From: Bacteroidota bacterium
Lineage (GTDB): Bacteria > Bacteroidota > Bacteroidia > B-17B0 > Aurantibacillaceae
Direction: 5' to 3'
DNA length: 64,000 nucleotides
Assembly (NCBI GenBank): GCA_021156365.1
Contig: JAJNDK010000007.1
Span: 1-64,000 of the forward strand
The notes under the pieces are model-generated. The model saw only the letters and a list, made by a program, of their open reading frames with translations. It searched no databases and was not told the origin of the DNA. Within the stretch, counting starts at the first letter, position 1, and the number at the start of each line of letters is the position of its first letter. Shown in pieces: positions 50,298-59,714 of the stretch. A program made the translations under genes and the position numbers.

Positions 50298-50822
50298 TTA
50301 AAAAATTACTGTTTCCGAAGTCAGGTTTTTATCGAATTGTATCACCTTTTTCAGCTTATCCGGAATATTGATCACCACTACATTTGCCTGGTTAGGAAAA
50401 TAATTCAGTAACATTTTGTTTGTGATATCGATCTTCTGTTTGCCCTTGAAAGTATAGTTCTTCAGAATGGTGGTGCATACAAAGGAGTTTTTGTCCTCAT
50501 CATTCAGCACTTCATCATATTTCAGTGACAGTACTTTATCATTGATGCTGATGGAAATGAATTTATTGAAGAATGTGTAAACGGCATCTGTGGCGTCTTT
50601 GCTGTTGTAGTAATGAATAAGATCGAAGCGGCTATTGAGCTCCGTATTCAGGCTTTTTTGAAAATCGTCCCTGAAAACACTGATGCTCACCTGCAGCTCT
50701 TTTTTTTCGGGCAGATATGTAATACGTGTACTTGTGGCTTTCAGCGGATGTATATACGTGAAAGAGGACTGGAATAATCCGGCGCTGATGAGCAGTATAA
50801 ACAGCAGTTTTTTGTGTGTCAT
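50298..50822 (-). CDS. DUF6702-like secreted protein
   Basis: A 174-residue protein with an N-terminal signal (MTHKKLLFILLISAGLFQSSFTYIHPLK). The HPL after cleavage and STRITYLPEKKELQVSISVFRDDFQKSL suggest the DUF6702 family that often accompanies HupE. It probably acts in the periplasm. Its stop is 3 bases before the HupE start, so the two form an operon. A terminator separates it from the upstream phosphatase gene. Confidence 0.65.
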   Translation of the reverse strand: MTHKKLLFILLISAGLFQSSFTYIHPLKATSTRITYLPEKKELQVSISVFRDDFQKSLNTELNSRFDLIHYYNSKDATDAVYTFFNKFISISINDKVLSLKYDEVLNDEDKNSFVCTTILKNYTFKGKQKIDITNKMLLNYFPNQANVVVINIPDKLKKVIQFDKNLTSETVIF

Positions 50823-50830
50823 AAAAAAGA

Positions 50831-50868
50831 AAAAACCAATCTCTGTGAGTAAGACAGAGATTGGTTTT
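50831..50868 (-). terminator. Terminator of the purple-acid-phosphatase-like gene
   Basis: AAAACCAATCTCTGT / ACAGAGATTGGTTTT stem around GAGTAAG, with A/T runs on both sides; it lies between two minus-strand genes and would end the transcript coming from 53659. Confidence 0.85.
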
Positions 50869-50878
50869 GAACAGCAGG

Positions 50879-53659
50879 TTAATAAGGGGCAATAATGAGC
50901 TTATAGGTGTGTACGGTCCGGTTATCCTGGTAGATGCGAACAAAGTAAGTACCCGGCGGCAGATCCGTATTCACGAACGAAAAATTGTTTGCTTTTATAT
51001 TATTGGATATAAAGATCTCCTGCCCCTGTGAATTCAGGAACTGAATACGGTCGATCATGTATTTCGATTCGATGACAGTTTTGCCTCCTTTGGTGGAAGG
51101 ATTGGGATACATCTGGATGCTCATATCATTTCCGGATACGTTTTTAATGCCGGTTGCGGTGGTATCCACGATCTCGAAATAACAACGGTTCGAAACCTCG
51201 TTGTATGAATCGTTGGTAAACATCACAATAAAATAGCTACCGGTTTGGGCAGGCAGTACGGTATCCTGGATAACTTTTACTCCGCTGGCCGTTCCACCGA
51301 AATAAGTATATGTAGTCAGCGGATCGATGTTTGGATTGGCAAGCGAATCATAGATACCCAGCCAGTCTTTAACAATGCCCGGTGCATCATACCAACTTGC
51401 GGTAATGTATTCGTTCAGGTTGTAGATGGATTTATCGATCATCAGGTTGGTGATCGTATCACCTACGGAGAAGTAGATCCTGCCGGTGGGCTCCGTATAT
51501 CCATCTGTCAAAAAGTAATTCGCAAAATAATATCCTTTAGGCAGACCGTTGAATATAAGCTGGCCATTCGTTCCGCTGGTATATTGCCAGAGTGTTGAAG
51601 GAACAGGGCCCGGAGTGTTCCCGACTTTGTATATTCCGACCCAGTCGTTGGTAAAACCGGGGCAATTGGTGTATGTTATCTTTACTGGTGAGCCGAGGTG
51701 GTAATGAGTTGAATCACTTGCCAGGGAAGGAATAGGGCCGAGGTAGAAAGTATCTCTCGGTGCAACTTCCGTATAACCGTCGTTGGTGAAGAAAGCAGCG
51801 AAATACATCCCCGGGGTAACACCACTCAGATTGGTGAACTGCATCACACCTGCTGGCCCTGTTACATAATGCCATTGGGTGGATCCCACGCCTCCCGGTG
51901 TCTGGCCAAGCTGGTAAATCCCGATCCAGTCGTCGGTCAATCCCGGACCGTTGTTATACGTTGCAAAAATCGTATCCGTTAATTCGTATGCATCTTGATC
52001 GAGGCTAAGGGTAGGCGCTCCCGAAGCTGAGCTGTTGTATATTTTAAATGAATCTACCGCAGACCATGCCGACCATTCGAGATTGCGGTCCCTGTGTCGC
52101 ACACGTATATAATGCCAGCCATTCGGCAAATATCCTGCAGGCATGTCGAGGTTTTGAATGTTCACACCCAGGTTTACATCGGCACTTGTATCCACGTCTC
52201 CGGCTGAGCCAAAGAGATTTTCGTAATCGCGTAAACGATCGATCTCATTGCTTGCAAAATTGGAAGTTTGAGAGATCTGGAATTCTGTAGTATTCAATAA
52301 TTCTCCTGCCACACTGGTGCCAAAAGCAGAGCCGGTAATGGTATATGGAAGCTGAAGCGAATCGGGGAATATATTGGTAATGGATGGAGTATTCGGCACT
52401 GCCTGATTTTTGTAACGATGGAACGAATCGATCAGCATGTTGTTGCGATGATGATAAGCGCTACCGATCGAATAGGTCTCTGCATCCATTTTCTGATTTG
52501 TTACGTCGAAGTCGAGGATAGAATACGCCCATTGTGAAATGGTTTTCTGCACATCATCAAAATCCTGCTCTGTAGCCATTCCCCAGTATTGATCCCAGGC
52601 AGTTCCCCCGGATATTACATTGTACACAGGATTTGATTTTAGCTGCCCGCGTGCATACAAGTGATGATGCGCACCGATATGCAATACATATTTGGAAGAA
52701 GTGCTCATATACGGAACAGCTGTGTTGCGCACCCATGCTGAAATATCACCTACATATTGTTCTGCCTGGTACGGACGATGTCCTAAGGAAACGATCCATT
52801 GAACGGTGGCATCGCTATTGGCAGCCGATATCACCTGCTGCAGCCAGCTGAATTGTGTAGCGGACTGTGAGCCGGAAGTATGCTCTGTACTGAGGCTGAT
52901 AAATAAAACGGGCCCTGCCTGAATGGCGTAATAATTTTCGGTTCCTGAATTGATCCCCTGGTAAGGAAGGCTATCGAGGTAAAAATGATTGTTGTATGCA
53001 CCTAATTGCAGTGTTCCGTATAATTCATGATTACCAACCGTTGTTTGTATTGGAATATAAGGGGAAAGGTCTTTGTTCTTTGCAAAATGTACATATTCAT
53101 AATGATCGAGTGTGCCCACATCTACCTGGTCCCCCACCATAAAATTAAGCGCGATGTTGTCGCAGAAATCTCCTGAACCATACAATTGGGTAAGTTTCCG
53201 TTTAGCCTGTGCATTCAGTGAATCGAAGCGTGGTTCTGCTTTTATCTGGTTATCACCCATGATCAGGAAACGGATGTGACCATTGGTTGTAGAAGCCTGG
53301 CCGGGATTAGGCAGGGTTTTGAAAGAACAGATAGCAGAGCTTTGCCCGCCTGTTGTTACTTTATAATAATACTTGGTATTTGGTGTCAGTCCACTCAGCT
53401 TTACTGTATGGTAGTAATAATTATTCGGGTATCCGTTATCGCTCCAGATCTGATTGGTACCGTTACTGCTCATAGTGAGGCTGGAAGCGCTAAGGCCATA
53501 TTCCACGAGAGTTTGAGGATTAGAGCTTGTTTTCCAGGTGATGTAAATGGAAGTAGGTTTGGGAGTTTGCAGATACGGATAAATGGTTTGTGCAGTTGTT
53601 TTTGCAAAGAAGACAGAGATCAAAAAGATCAGGATAGAAAAGAGGATTATTTTTTTCAT
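50879..53659 (-). CDS. Purple acid phosphatase-like metallophosphoesterase with T9SS tail
   Basis: A 926-residue exported protein: signal peptide, a fibronectin-like N-terminal domain (YLQTPKPTSIYITWKTSSNPQTLVEYG) as in purple acid phosphatases, a calcineurin-like phosphoesterase core (FLIMGDNQ, FMVGDQVDVG, TTVGNHELYG, VSLGHRPY, HIGAHHHLYARG), then a linker domain and three tandem repeats of about 90 residues holding PGLTDDWIGIYQLG, PGFTNDWVGIYKVG and PGIVKDWLGIYDS, and a T9SS sorting domain (MYPNPSTKGGKTVIE...LPPGTYFVRIYQD). It likely cleaves phosphate esters at the cell surface. Confidence 0.88.
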   Translation of the reverse strand: MKKIILFSILIFLISVFFAKTTAQTIYPYLQTPKPTSIYITWKTSSNPQTLVEYGLSASSLTMSSNGTNQIWSDNGYPNNYYYHTVKLSGLTPNTKYYYKVTTGGQSSAICSFKTLPNPGQASTTNGHIRFLIMGDNQIKAEPRFDSLNAQAKRKLTQLYGSGDFCDNIALNFMVGDQVDVGTLDHYEYVHFAKNKDLSPYIPIQTTVGNHELYGTLQLGAYNNHFYLDSLPYQGINSGTENYYAIQAGPVLFISLSTEHTSGSQSATQFSWLQQVISAANSDATVQWIVSLGHRPYQAEQYVGDISAWVRNTAVPYMSTSSKYVLHIGAHHHLYARGQLKSNPVYNVISGGTAWDQYWGMATEQDFDDVQKTISQWAYSILDFDVTNQKMDAETYSIGSAYHHRNNMLIDSFHRYKNQAVPNTPSITNIFPDSLQLPYTITGSAFGTSVAGELLNTTEFQISQTSNFASNEIDRLRDYENLFGSAGDVDTSADVNLGVNIQNLDMPAGYLPNGWHYIRVRHRDRNLEWSAWSAVDSFKIYNSSASGAPTLSLDQDAYELTDTIFATYNNGPGLTDDWIGIYQLGQTPGGVGSTQWHYVTGPAGVMQFTNLSGVTPGMYFAAFFTNDGYTEVAPRDTFYLGPIPSLASDSTHYHLGSPVKITYTNCPGFTNDWVGIYKVGNTPGPVPSTLWQYTSGTNGQLIFNGLPKGYYFANYFLTDGYTEPTGRIYFSVGDTITNLMIDKSIYNLNEYITASWYDAPGIVKDWLGIYDSLANPNIDPLTTYTYFGGTASGVKVIQDTVLPAQTGSYFIVMFTNDSYNEVSNRCYFEIVDTTATGIKNVSGNDMSIQMYPNPSTKGGKTVIESKYMIDRIQFLNSQGQEIFISNNIKANNFSFVNTDLPPGTYFVRIYQDNRTVHTYKLIIAPY

Positions 53660-53818
53660 AGCAGCGGATTTGTTCTTGTTGAATCGTTTTAGTGATCCTG
53701 CTGCAAATGTATGTGGACATGTTTACCGGAATATTATGGAAATGGTACTACAACAGTAATCAATTGTATAGTCCGGGATATTTTAAAGGATTCTTTGGTT
53801 TCGGGATGCAAACCAATC

Positions 53819-53854
53819 CAATCTGTCCGAAGCATTCTAACTCCGGACAGATTG
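53819..53854. repeat. Hairpin between DUF4199 gene and phosphatase gene
   Basis: CAATCTGTCCG (53819-53829) pairs with CGGACAGATTG (53844-53854): an 11-bp perfect stem. No long T run, so termination is only possible. The surrounding 53660-53869 has no gene I can support. Confidence 0.55.
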
Positions 53855-53869
53855 TTGGGATTTTCGTTC

Positions 53870-54409
53870 TTAAGCAGCAGCCGGCGTCTGTTTTGGCGTC
53901 TTGCGTTTCAGGATCAGCGCACACACCAGTGTAGCCAGCAAGCCAATCGGAAGCACTTCCAGGTATGTCATTACGATCACCCAGAACGGATTTTTATACA
54001 TTTCCTTGTACCCTTCCATTTCTTTTATCTGGGCATTTAATTCTGCCGCAGTGGCTCCCGATTTTTCTGCCTGTTTGATCATATGATCAGCGTATGTGTC
54101 CATAAAATCAGGAAAAAAGCAGTAATATTCGATCAGCCAGGTCACTACATAAAAAGTAGAGGAGATCAGCGCAATAAATAAACCTACCTTAAATGCCTTG
54201 CCAAAAGTAATGAGACCTCCGTTATCTTTGTCCCTTACCTGTTTGATCCCGACAAAGATAAAAGAGAAGGCGAGCAGCATACTGGCATAGCCCAGCACCA
54301 TACTGCCTTCGAAATTTGAGTTTTTCATGAATACGATCGTGGAAATCACCATAAACGCGGTTACAATAAGACCCGAGATCGATCCAAATACAAGTACTTT
54401 CTTTTTCAT
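53870..54409 (-). CDS. DUF4199-family membrane protein
   Basis: A 179-residue protein with four membrane segments, including FGKAFKVGLFIALISSTFYVVTWLIEYYCFFPDFMDTY, the DUF4199 signature, a coiled helix (KQAEKSGATAAELNAQIKEMEGYKEM) and a closing membrane pair. The family has no known function but is often next to LuxR-type genes in Bacteroidota, as here (minus strand, 88 bases after the regulator). Confidence 0.82.
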   Translation of the reverse strand: MKKKVLVFGSISGLIVTAFMVISTIVFMKNSNFEGSMVLGYASMLLAFSFIFVGIKQVRDKDNGGLITFGKAFKVGLFIALISSTFYVVTWLIEYYCFFPDFMDTYADHMIKQAEKSGATAAELNAQIKEMEGYKEMYKNPFWVIVMTYLEVLPIGLLATLVCALILKRKTPKQTPAAA

Positions 54410-54497
54410 AGTTTTGTTTTTTTTGTTTGCAAAATTCGGTACACTTCACTCGAAATCCGTCATACTTTAGGATGATTTTCGGGATGAGTCCGATCTT

Positions 54498-54980
54498 TTA
54501 AGTAATGATCCTTAATTGTTTAGCTATTTCTATAGCCTGGGTTCTTCGTTTAGCTTCCAGTTTTTCGAAAATCCGGGCCACATGGGTTTTTATGGTGTTG
54601 GCCGAAACGAATAGACGGTCGGCAATTTCCTGGTTGCTCAATCCTCCGGCTATCAGCTGCAAAACTTCCAGCTCCCGTTTGCTGATATTCAGTTTTTTGA
54701 TCTGTTCCTCATCTATAGTTCCGTTTTCCGTTTGTTCGGAGGCAGGTTCTTTCTCTATATAAACAGTCTCGATTATTTTTTCTGTTTTTGGTTTCCGGAG
54801 GTGGAAGCTCAGCCAGATCCCGAAGCCGGTGAAAAAAGCAGCCATGATACCCGAATAGATCCGGATCTGACGGTCGCTGATGATGAATCGCCACTCTATC
54901 CAGCTGAGAAGCAATAACAAAAGCCCAAGCGAAAGGGCATATAATAACAGGCTTTTGTATTTGGAGATCAGGCGGAGCAT
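54498..54980 (-). CDS. Membrane-anchored LuxR-type regulator
   Basis: A 160-residue protein with two N-terminal membrane helices (LLLYALSLGLLLLLLSWIEW and YSGIMAAFFTGFGIWLSFHL), a short cytoplasmic linker and a LuxR/GerE helix-turn-helix (about 95-160: LNISKRELEVLQLIAGGLSNQEIADRLFVSANTIKTHVARIFEKLEA). It has no receiver domain; the membrane part might sense envelope conditions. It precedes DUF4199 and may regulate it. A LuxR on the membrane is unusual elsewhere but known in Bacteroidota. Confidence 0.88.
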   Translation of the reverse strand: MLRLISKYKSLLLYALSLGLLLLLLSWIEWRFIISDRQIRIYSGIMAAFFTGFGIWLSFHLRKPKTEKIIETVYIEKEPASEQTENGTIDEEQIKKLNISKRELEVLQLIAGGLSNQEIADRLFVSANTIKTHVARIFEKLEAKRRTQAIEIAKQLRIIT

Positions 54981-55175
54981 TTGGCTAACAGGAAGCTAAG
55001 ATACTAAGAATTTGAAAAATGATTTTTACTATCTTTGTACCGTTAAATAAACGCCTCTGTTAATTACCATCTGTTGCCAGCTGCCTGGCATTGTTTAAAG
55101 CTCAACACCAATCAGGGATTCATACAAAATTCCCGGTTAGTCTTTTATTGAATTTTAAATCAAACAATCCAATAC

Positions 55176-55706
55176 ATGTTTCAGATACAAACAGAGCGAT
55201 TGAGCTTAGTGGCTCTTTCCTACGAACAATTACTATTATTAAATGAAAGCAGAACCAGCCTGGAAAAACAGCTTGGGCTTACAATTTCTGATTTCGAAGT
55301 GAACAGCCCCTATGATTTTATCGGCGGGCTACAGGAAGCGATCAACAATTTCATGCTGCACAATGTACGGCAACATCCTGAAAATTTCCAATGGTATACA
55401 CACTGGCTGATCATTGAACGATCTACACAGTTAACTGTTGGCGGGATAGGAGCAAGCGGACTTCCTGATCCGAAAGGTGAAGTAATGATCGGTTATTTTA
55501 TCGATGCGAAATCGGAAGGGAAAGGGTATGCAACAGAAGCTGTAAAAGGGCTGACGGCCTGGATGCAAGGTCACCCGGAGCTGAGAGCTGTGATAGCCGA
55601 TACACTGATCGACGGCTTTGCTTCACAGTGTGTTTTGCAAAAGGCAGGTTTCGAAGTGCAGGGATCTTCGGAGGATGGCCTGCGTTGGGAATGGAAAAGG
55701 AAGTGA
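55176..55706 (+). CDS. GNAT-family N-acetyltransferase
   Basis: A 176-residue RimJ/RimL-like acetyltransferase: LQTERLSLVALS start in the form FQIQTERLSLVAL, GGIGASGLPDPKGEVMIGYFIDAKSEGKGYATEAVKGL (acetyl-CoA site) and ASQCVLQKAGFEVQG. Substrate unknown. A -7 box TATCTTTG (55030-55037) implies a leader of about 130 bases before the ATG; the leader holds a 6-bp hairpin (TGCCAG, 55075-55080 / CTGGCA, 55085-55090). Confidence 0.85.
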   Translation: MFQIQTERLSLVALSYEQLLLLNESRTSLEKQLGLTISDFEVNSPYDFIGGLQEAINNFMLHNVRQHPENFQWYTHWLIIERSTQLTVGGIGASGLPDPKGEVMIGYFIDAKSEGKGYATEAVKGLTAWMQGHPELRAVIADTLIDGFASQCVLQKAGFEVQGSSEDGLRWEWKRK

Positions 55707-55718
55707 GTGCAATAAAAA

Positions 55719-55785
55719 AAACGCCCTGTCATTCATTTCAACCTGAGTAAATCGAAGGTTGTCGAAGAACGGGCCGTTTTTTTTA
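55719..55785. terminator. Bidirectional terminator
   Basis: AAAAAACGCCCTG ... CGGGCCGTTTTTTTT with an inner TCAACCT/AGGTTGTCGAA pairing. It separates the convergent acetyltransferase and TPR lipoprotein genes. Confidence 0.65.
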
Positions 55786-55787
55786 TT

Positions 55788-56375
55788 TTAGTCTTTCTTT
55801 ATTTTATTCTTCTTCTCAAATTCTTCGATCAGTTGCTTATCGCTTTTGGCTACATTGTTTAGCAGGTTGATGGCATCTTTGGTCACCGGCGAATTGGGAT
55901 ATTCCTTTTTGCAATCGTTGTATGCAATTTTAGCCTCCACATAGTCGTTCAGCGTGAACTGGTAGATATTCCCGATGCGGAAAAGGCAATACGGAGCGAG
56001 TGAAGATTGCGGGTAATGATCATAACATGACTGGTACAGCTCAATCGCTTTTTGCGGATAGCCCATATTATCAGCGATCTCTGCTGCTTTAAACATAAAA
56101 TCAATCGACAAAGTATCCTGCCAGTAATATTTATGAAACTCCTGGTATAACGAGATAGCCCTGTTGCCAAGTTTTTTATCCAGTTTTTCCGAAGCATACA
56201 AGGTATCCTCCAGGTTTTTGATCTGTTTCAATAAACCTTCTTTTGAATTATCGGGTTTTAGGGCAACAGTATCTTTCTTTACGGTATCGGCAACAGACGC
56301 TTTTTCTTCAACAGCTTGCTGGCCGCAGGCAGATGCCAATAGAAATACAGCGGCAATAACAATGATCGTTTTCAT
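55788..56375 (-). CDS. TPR lipoprotein
   Basis: A 195-residue lipoprotein (IIVIAAVFLLASACGQQ, Cys17) with a linker (VADTVKKDTVALKP) and TPR-like repeats (KAAEIADNMGYPQKAIELYQSCYDHYPQSSLAPYCLFRIGNIYQF), similar to the YbgF/BamD type. It starts 4 bases after the peptide deformylase stop, so they are cotranscribed, a common Bacteroidota pair. Function unknown. Confidence 0.78.
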   Translation of the reverse strand: MKTIIVIAAVFLLASACGQQAVEEKASVADTVKKDTVALKPDNSKEGLLKQIKNLEDTLYASEKLDKKLGNRAISLYQEFHKYYWQDTLSIDFMFKAAEIADNMGYPQKAIELYQSCYDHYPQSSLAPYCLFRIGNIYQFTLNDYVEAKIAYNDCKKEYPNSPVTKDAINLLNNVAKSDKQLIEEFEKKNKIKKD

Positions 56376-56379
56376 GATG

Positions 56380-56982
56380 TTACTTTTTAGCAAGGTATAC
56401 TTTTGTTTTGTAATCAGCGCTCAGTTTTCCTTTACTGATATCATTCAGCTTCCCACTGATCAGCTTGCGGCGCAGCGGGCTTACCCGGTCGGTAAATAAT
56501 TTCCCTTCGATGTGGTCATACTCATGCTGGATCACGCGCGCGATCAGGCCGTCGTAGGTCTCCGTATGTTTTTTGAATTTTTCGTCGTAGTATTCTATTG
56601 TTACTTCTTCATTGCGCAGCACATCTTCTCTCACCTTCGGAATACTCAGGCAGCCTTCATTGAATTTCCATTCCTCACCTGTTTCTTCAAGTATACGCGC
56701 ATTGATAAACACCTGTTTGAATTTTTTCAGTTGTTCGCGTTCTTCTTTTGTGAACTCTTCATCGTCCTCCTCATCATCGCTATCGGCAAATGGCTCGGTA
56801 TCCACAATGAACAGGCGGATCGCTTTTCCTATTTGCGGAGCAGCCAATCCCACACCCGAAGCATTATACATGGTTTCGAACATGTCCGCGATCAGCTTTT
56901 CCAGCCCCGGATAATCTTTGGTAATGTCAACACCTACTTTTCGCAGAACAGGATCGCCGTACACAACAATCGGTAATATCAT
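56380..56982 (-). CDS. def: Peptide deformylase
   Basis: A 200-residue metallo-enzyme that removes the formyl group from new proteins. Motifs: GVGLAAPQIG (about 43-52), EGCLSIP (metal Cys) and QHEYDHIEG (HExxH-type metal site). Between motif 1 and 2 lies an acidic insertion (DSDDEEDDEEF) that lengthens the protein; the last 35 residues form an extra tail. In Bacteroidota both are common. The TPR lipoprotein gene follows 4 bases later; the AAA+ gene is 77 bases upstream. Confidence 0.95.
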   Translation of the reverse strand: MILPIVVYGDPVLRKVGVDITKDYPGLEKLIADMFETMYNASGVGLAAPQIGKAIRLFIVDTEPFADSDDEEDDEEFTKEEREQLKKFKQVFINARILEETGEEWKFNEGCLSIPKVREDVLRNEEVTIEYYDEKFKKHTETYDGLIARVIQHEYDHIEGKLFTDRVSPLRRKLISGKLNDISKGKLSADYKTKVYLAKK

Positions 56983-57059
56983 AACTCAATTTTAAAGGAC
57001 TACAAAAGTACAAATTTGCGGGGATATTCAGATGTTAAAATAAGTCATACAAAAAGGCT

Positions 57060-59714
57060 TTATGCCGTATGAAAACGGAAGCCCAATGTACTCTTTTTCT
57101 CATCTTTTGCAACAACAAATTCCGCCACATCCACCATTCTCAGGCTTTGCAGCTCTTCTTTGGTCCGTTCGGCTGCCGTCATAGAAGCCATCCGCAGGTT
57201 TTGGTTTTTTACGGCCTCAGCTATTACCTGCCTTACCGTACGGGCATTCCCGAAGAATTTATCCCGCTGCTCATACAAGGTGATGAAGTAATTTTTCAAA
57301 TGTTCTTCCGCCTCTGCATCCGCTTTCAGGTCTTCTTTCTTCAGAAGCGATTTGGCGATCAGCAGCAATTGTTCCGGCGTATAATCGTGGAAATGGAAGG
57401 TCTTGTCGAACCTGGATTTTAAGCCCGGGTTCATCTCCACGAACTTCGACATGTTCTCCGGATAGCCGGCTGCTATCACACCGAATTTTCCGCGGCTGTC
57501 TTCCATGCTTTTCAGCACTTCTTCTACCGCTTCCTTACCGAAAGAATTGTTCTCTCCTCCTTCACTCAGCGCATAGGCTTCATCAATAAAGAGAATACCT
57601 CCCATGGCTTCTTTGATGCGCTCTGCCGTTTTTAATGCGGTTTGCCCCGTGTAGCCTGCTACCAGCCCTTCGCGGTCTACTTCCACCACATGACCTCTTT
57701 CCAGCAATCCGAGTGCTTTGTAGATCTTCGCAATGATCCGCGCCAATGTTGTTTTCCCTGTTCCGGGATTACCGGTGAAAATACTGTGTAGCGAAAATTT
57801 GTTCACCACATCCTTTCCTATCTCATTGTAGAAACGGATCAGCTTCACCAATTCTGCAACTTCCTGTTTGATATTGTCCATGCCGGTCAGCTCGTTCAGC
57901 TCATCCAGCGCTTCCTGCAGGTGTTTGTCATTGATCGTAAGGTTGAGTTTTTTACGTTCGTTGGCGGCAAAAATAGGACGAAGGTCGTCCAGTGTAATGA
58001 CTTCAAAATCCTCTTTCGTCAGGTCTTTTACATTCGGGAGCTTCATCAGGCGGATACCCATGTTCATTTTTGCTTCTTCAATGATACCATGCACAAAGCG
58101 GGCATTCCCGAAGCTGTGATCACGTTTACGATAAGCTTCTATCAATTGTTCTTTCAGGTAATTGTCTGCATCCGGTGTCAATACCACTTCCTTGTTTTTA
58201 GCTGCATACAATGCGATGGCATACAATTCTTCCGGCAGATAATCTTCGAAATTGAAGTAGTGCGAGAAACGCGATTTTAAACCGGGATTGGAATTGATGA
58301 ATTCTGTCATTTCCTTCGGATAGCCTGCACCGATAATAGCGATATCACCTTTACCGTCGCTCATTTCTTTCAGCAGCACTTCTATTACTTCTTTCCCGAA
58401 ATCTTTGCTGTCATCACCCGAGCGTGCAAGGGAGTATGCTTCATCAATAAAAAGAATTCCGCCCCTTGCTTCGTCAATCGCTTTTTTGGTACGTGGTGCC
58501 GTTTGCCCGATGTATTCTCCCACAAGGGCTGCACGATCTACTTCATGCACATGCCCTTTGCTGAGCAATCCCATTTTCTGATAGATCTTGCCAAGCATTT
58601 TTACAATGGTTGTTTTTCCCGTGCCCGGATTACCGGTAAAAATACTGTGGAGACTGATCTTCGAAGAATCTTTGAAACCCTTTTCCTGTCTGAGTTTGGC
58701 AAAATTGAGGTAAGAGATGTTCTCGCGGATGCTTTTTTTCACACTTTCAAGTCCGATGAGTGCATCCATTTCGATCAACAGGTCATCCAGTGTTTTGGAA
58801 TCATCTGCGCTTGTGCCACCTGCTGATTGCGTGTTGACCTGGGCCGTAGCTCCTGTGGCTGCAATGGTTTGCTCGATCGAAGAGATAAGCTGCGGCACAC
58901 CTTCCACTTCCGTTGCACCACTATCGAACGAAACGGCCGCAATGAGTGTATCCATAAATACAACTTCTACCGTATACTTGTCATCTTTCCAGGAGCCCGC
59001 CACATCATTTCCCCAGCCCACATCAAAGGTGTAGCCGAAATCGAGCTTGCCGGCCTCCAGTTTTCCTTCCCGCTGTGTTTTACCCTTCAGTTGTCCTGCA
59101 TCATCATAGAAGTTAAAGAAGAGCTCATAGTTGTATTCAAGATTGCTTTTGTTCTTTATTTTAAATTCCACCCACAGGTATTGTGTGTTATCTTTATTGA
59201 TCGCGGTCAGGTATTTACGCTGTTCTACCGGGATATTCCAGCCTTCGTAGCCACCTGCATATAATTTCAGGTGCGATACTTCAAAATACGGATTGGTGGT
59301 TTTATTCACCACACCGATCTCGTTAATGAAGAATTCATGCGAGCCTACAAATTTACCATCAATGTATGCATCCCACGAAAAGCGGCCTTTTTTCCAGTAG
59401 GTGCCATATTCCTTATTCCCCCAGCCATCACGCATATAGATGATGTTCTCATCTTTGCTGATCTTTTTCTGTGTGTCGAGATTGCACAGCTCTACTTTAC
59501 CGGTCCCGGTAATTTCAAATGCCTTGAGCTCTATTTTGCATTCCCAGTCCGTCTCGTCGAACAGCTTGTTATAAAAAGCAAATTCCACACGCAGGTAATT
59601 CACTTCGTTCCGTTCAAAAACACTGCGGTATTTTTTTGTGGCGCCACTCATCCATTCATCTGACGAATAAGTCTGAACACCTTTTAGTTTATAGTTTAGC
59701 ATGCCCTCTATCAT
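57060..59714 (-). CDS. Double AAA+ ATPase (CbxX/CfxQ type) with duplicated beta domain
   Basis: An 884-residue protein. Residues about 20-130 and 165-270 are two related beta-sandwich units (NYLRVEFAFYNK...GWGNKEYGTYWKK... and QYLWVEFKIKNK...GWGNDVAGSWKDD...); after a linker (270-310) come two CbxX/CfxQ AAA+ domains with Walker A GNPGTGKT (both), Walker B GGILFIDEAY (both) and sensor/finger motifs NPGLKSRF (both). ISLHSIFTGNPGTGKTT and FSLHSIFTGNPGTGKTT are near identical. CbxX proteins remodel Rubisco or other assemblies; there is no Rubisco here, so the target is unknown. The start ATG 14 codons into the region could also be 59702. Confidence 0.82.
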   Translation of the reverse strand: MIEGMLNYKLKGVQTYSSDEWMSGATKKYRSVFERNEVNYLRVEFAFYNKLFDETDWECKIELKAFEITGTGKVELCNLDTQKKISKDENIIYMRDGWGNKEYGTYWKKGRFSWDAYIDGKFVGSHEFFINEIGVVNKTTNPYFEVSHLKLYAGGYEGWNIPVEQRKYLTAINKDNTQYLWVEFKIKNKSNLEYNYELFFNFYDDAGQLKGKTQREGKLEAGKLDFGYTFDVGWGNDVAGSWKDDKYTVEVVFMDTLIAAVSFDSGATEVEGVPQLISSIEQTIAATGATAQVNTQSAGGTSADDSKTLDDLLIEMDALIGLESVKKSIRENISYLNFAKLRQEKGFKDSSKISLHSIFTGNPGTGKTTIVKMLGKIYQKMGLLSKGHVHEVDRAALVGEYIGQTAPRTKKAIDEARGGILFIDEAYSLARSGDDSKDFGKEVIEVLLKEMSDGKGDIAIIGAGYPKEMTEFINSNPGLKSRFSHYFNFEDYLPEELYAIALYAAKNKEVVLTPDADNYLKEQLIEAYRKRDHSFGNARFVHGIIEEAKMNMGIRLMKLPNVKDLTKEDFEVITLDDLRPIFAANERKKLNLTINDKHLQEALDELNELTGMDNIKQEVAELVKLIRFYNEIGKDVVNKFSLHSIFTGNPGTGKTTLARIIAKIYKALGLLERGHVVEVDREGLVAGYTGQTALKTAERIKEAMGGILFIDEAYALSEGGENNSFGKEAVEEVLKSMEDSRGKFGVIAAGYPENMSKFVEMNPGLKSRFDKTFHFHDYTPEQLLLIAKSLLKKEDLKADAEAEEHLKNYFITLYEQRDKFFGNARTVRQVIAEAVKNQNLRMASMTAAERTKEELQSLRMVDVAEFVVAKDEKKSTLGFRFHTA

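Noticed and set aside
55038-55175. Riboswitch in the long leader of the acetyltransferase gene
   Set aside because: Only a 6-bp hairpin is visible, with no conserved aptamer elements.
57060-59714. Rubisco activase (CbxX)
   Set aside because: No Rubisco or Calvin-cycle genes in the window; double AAA+ architecture differs.
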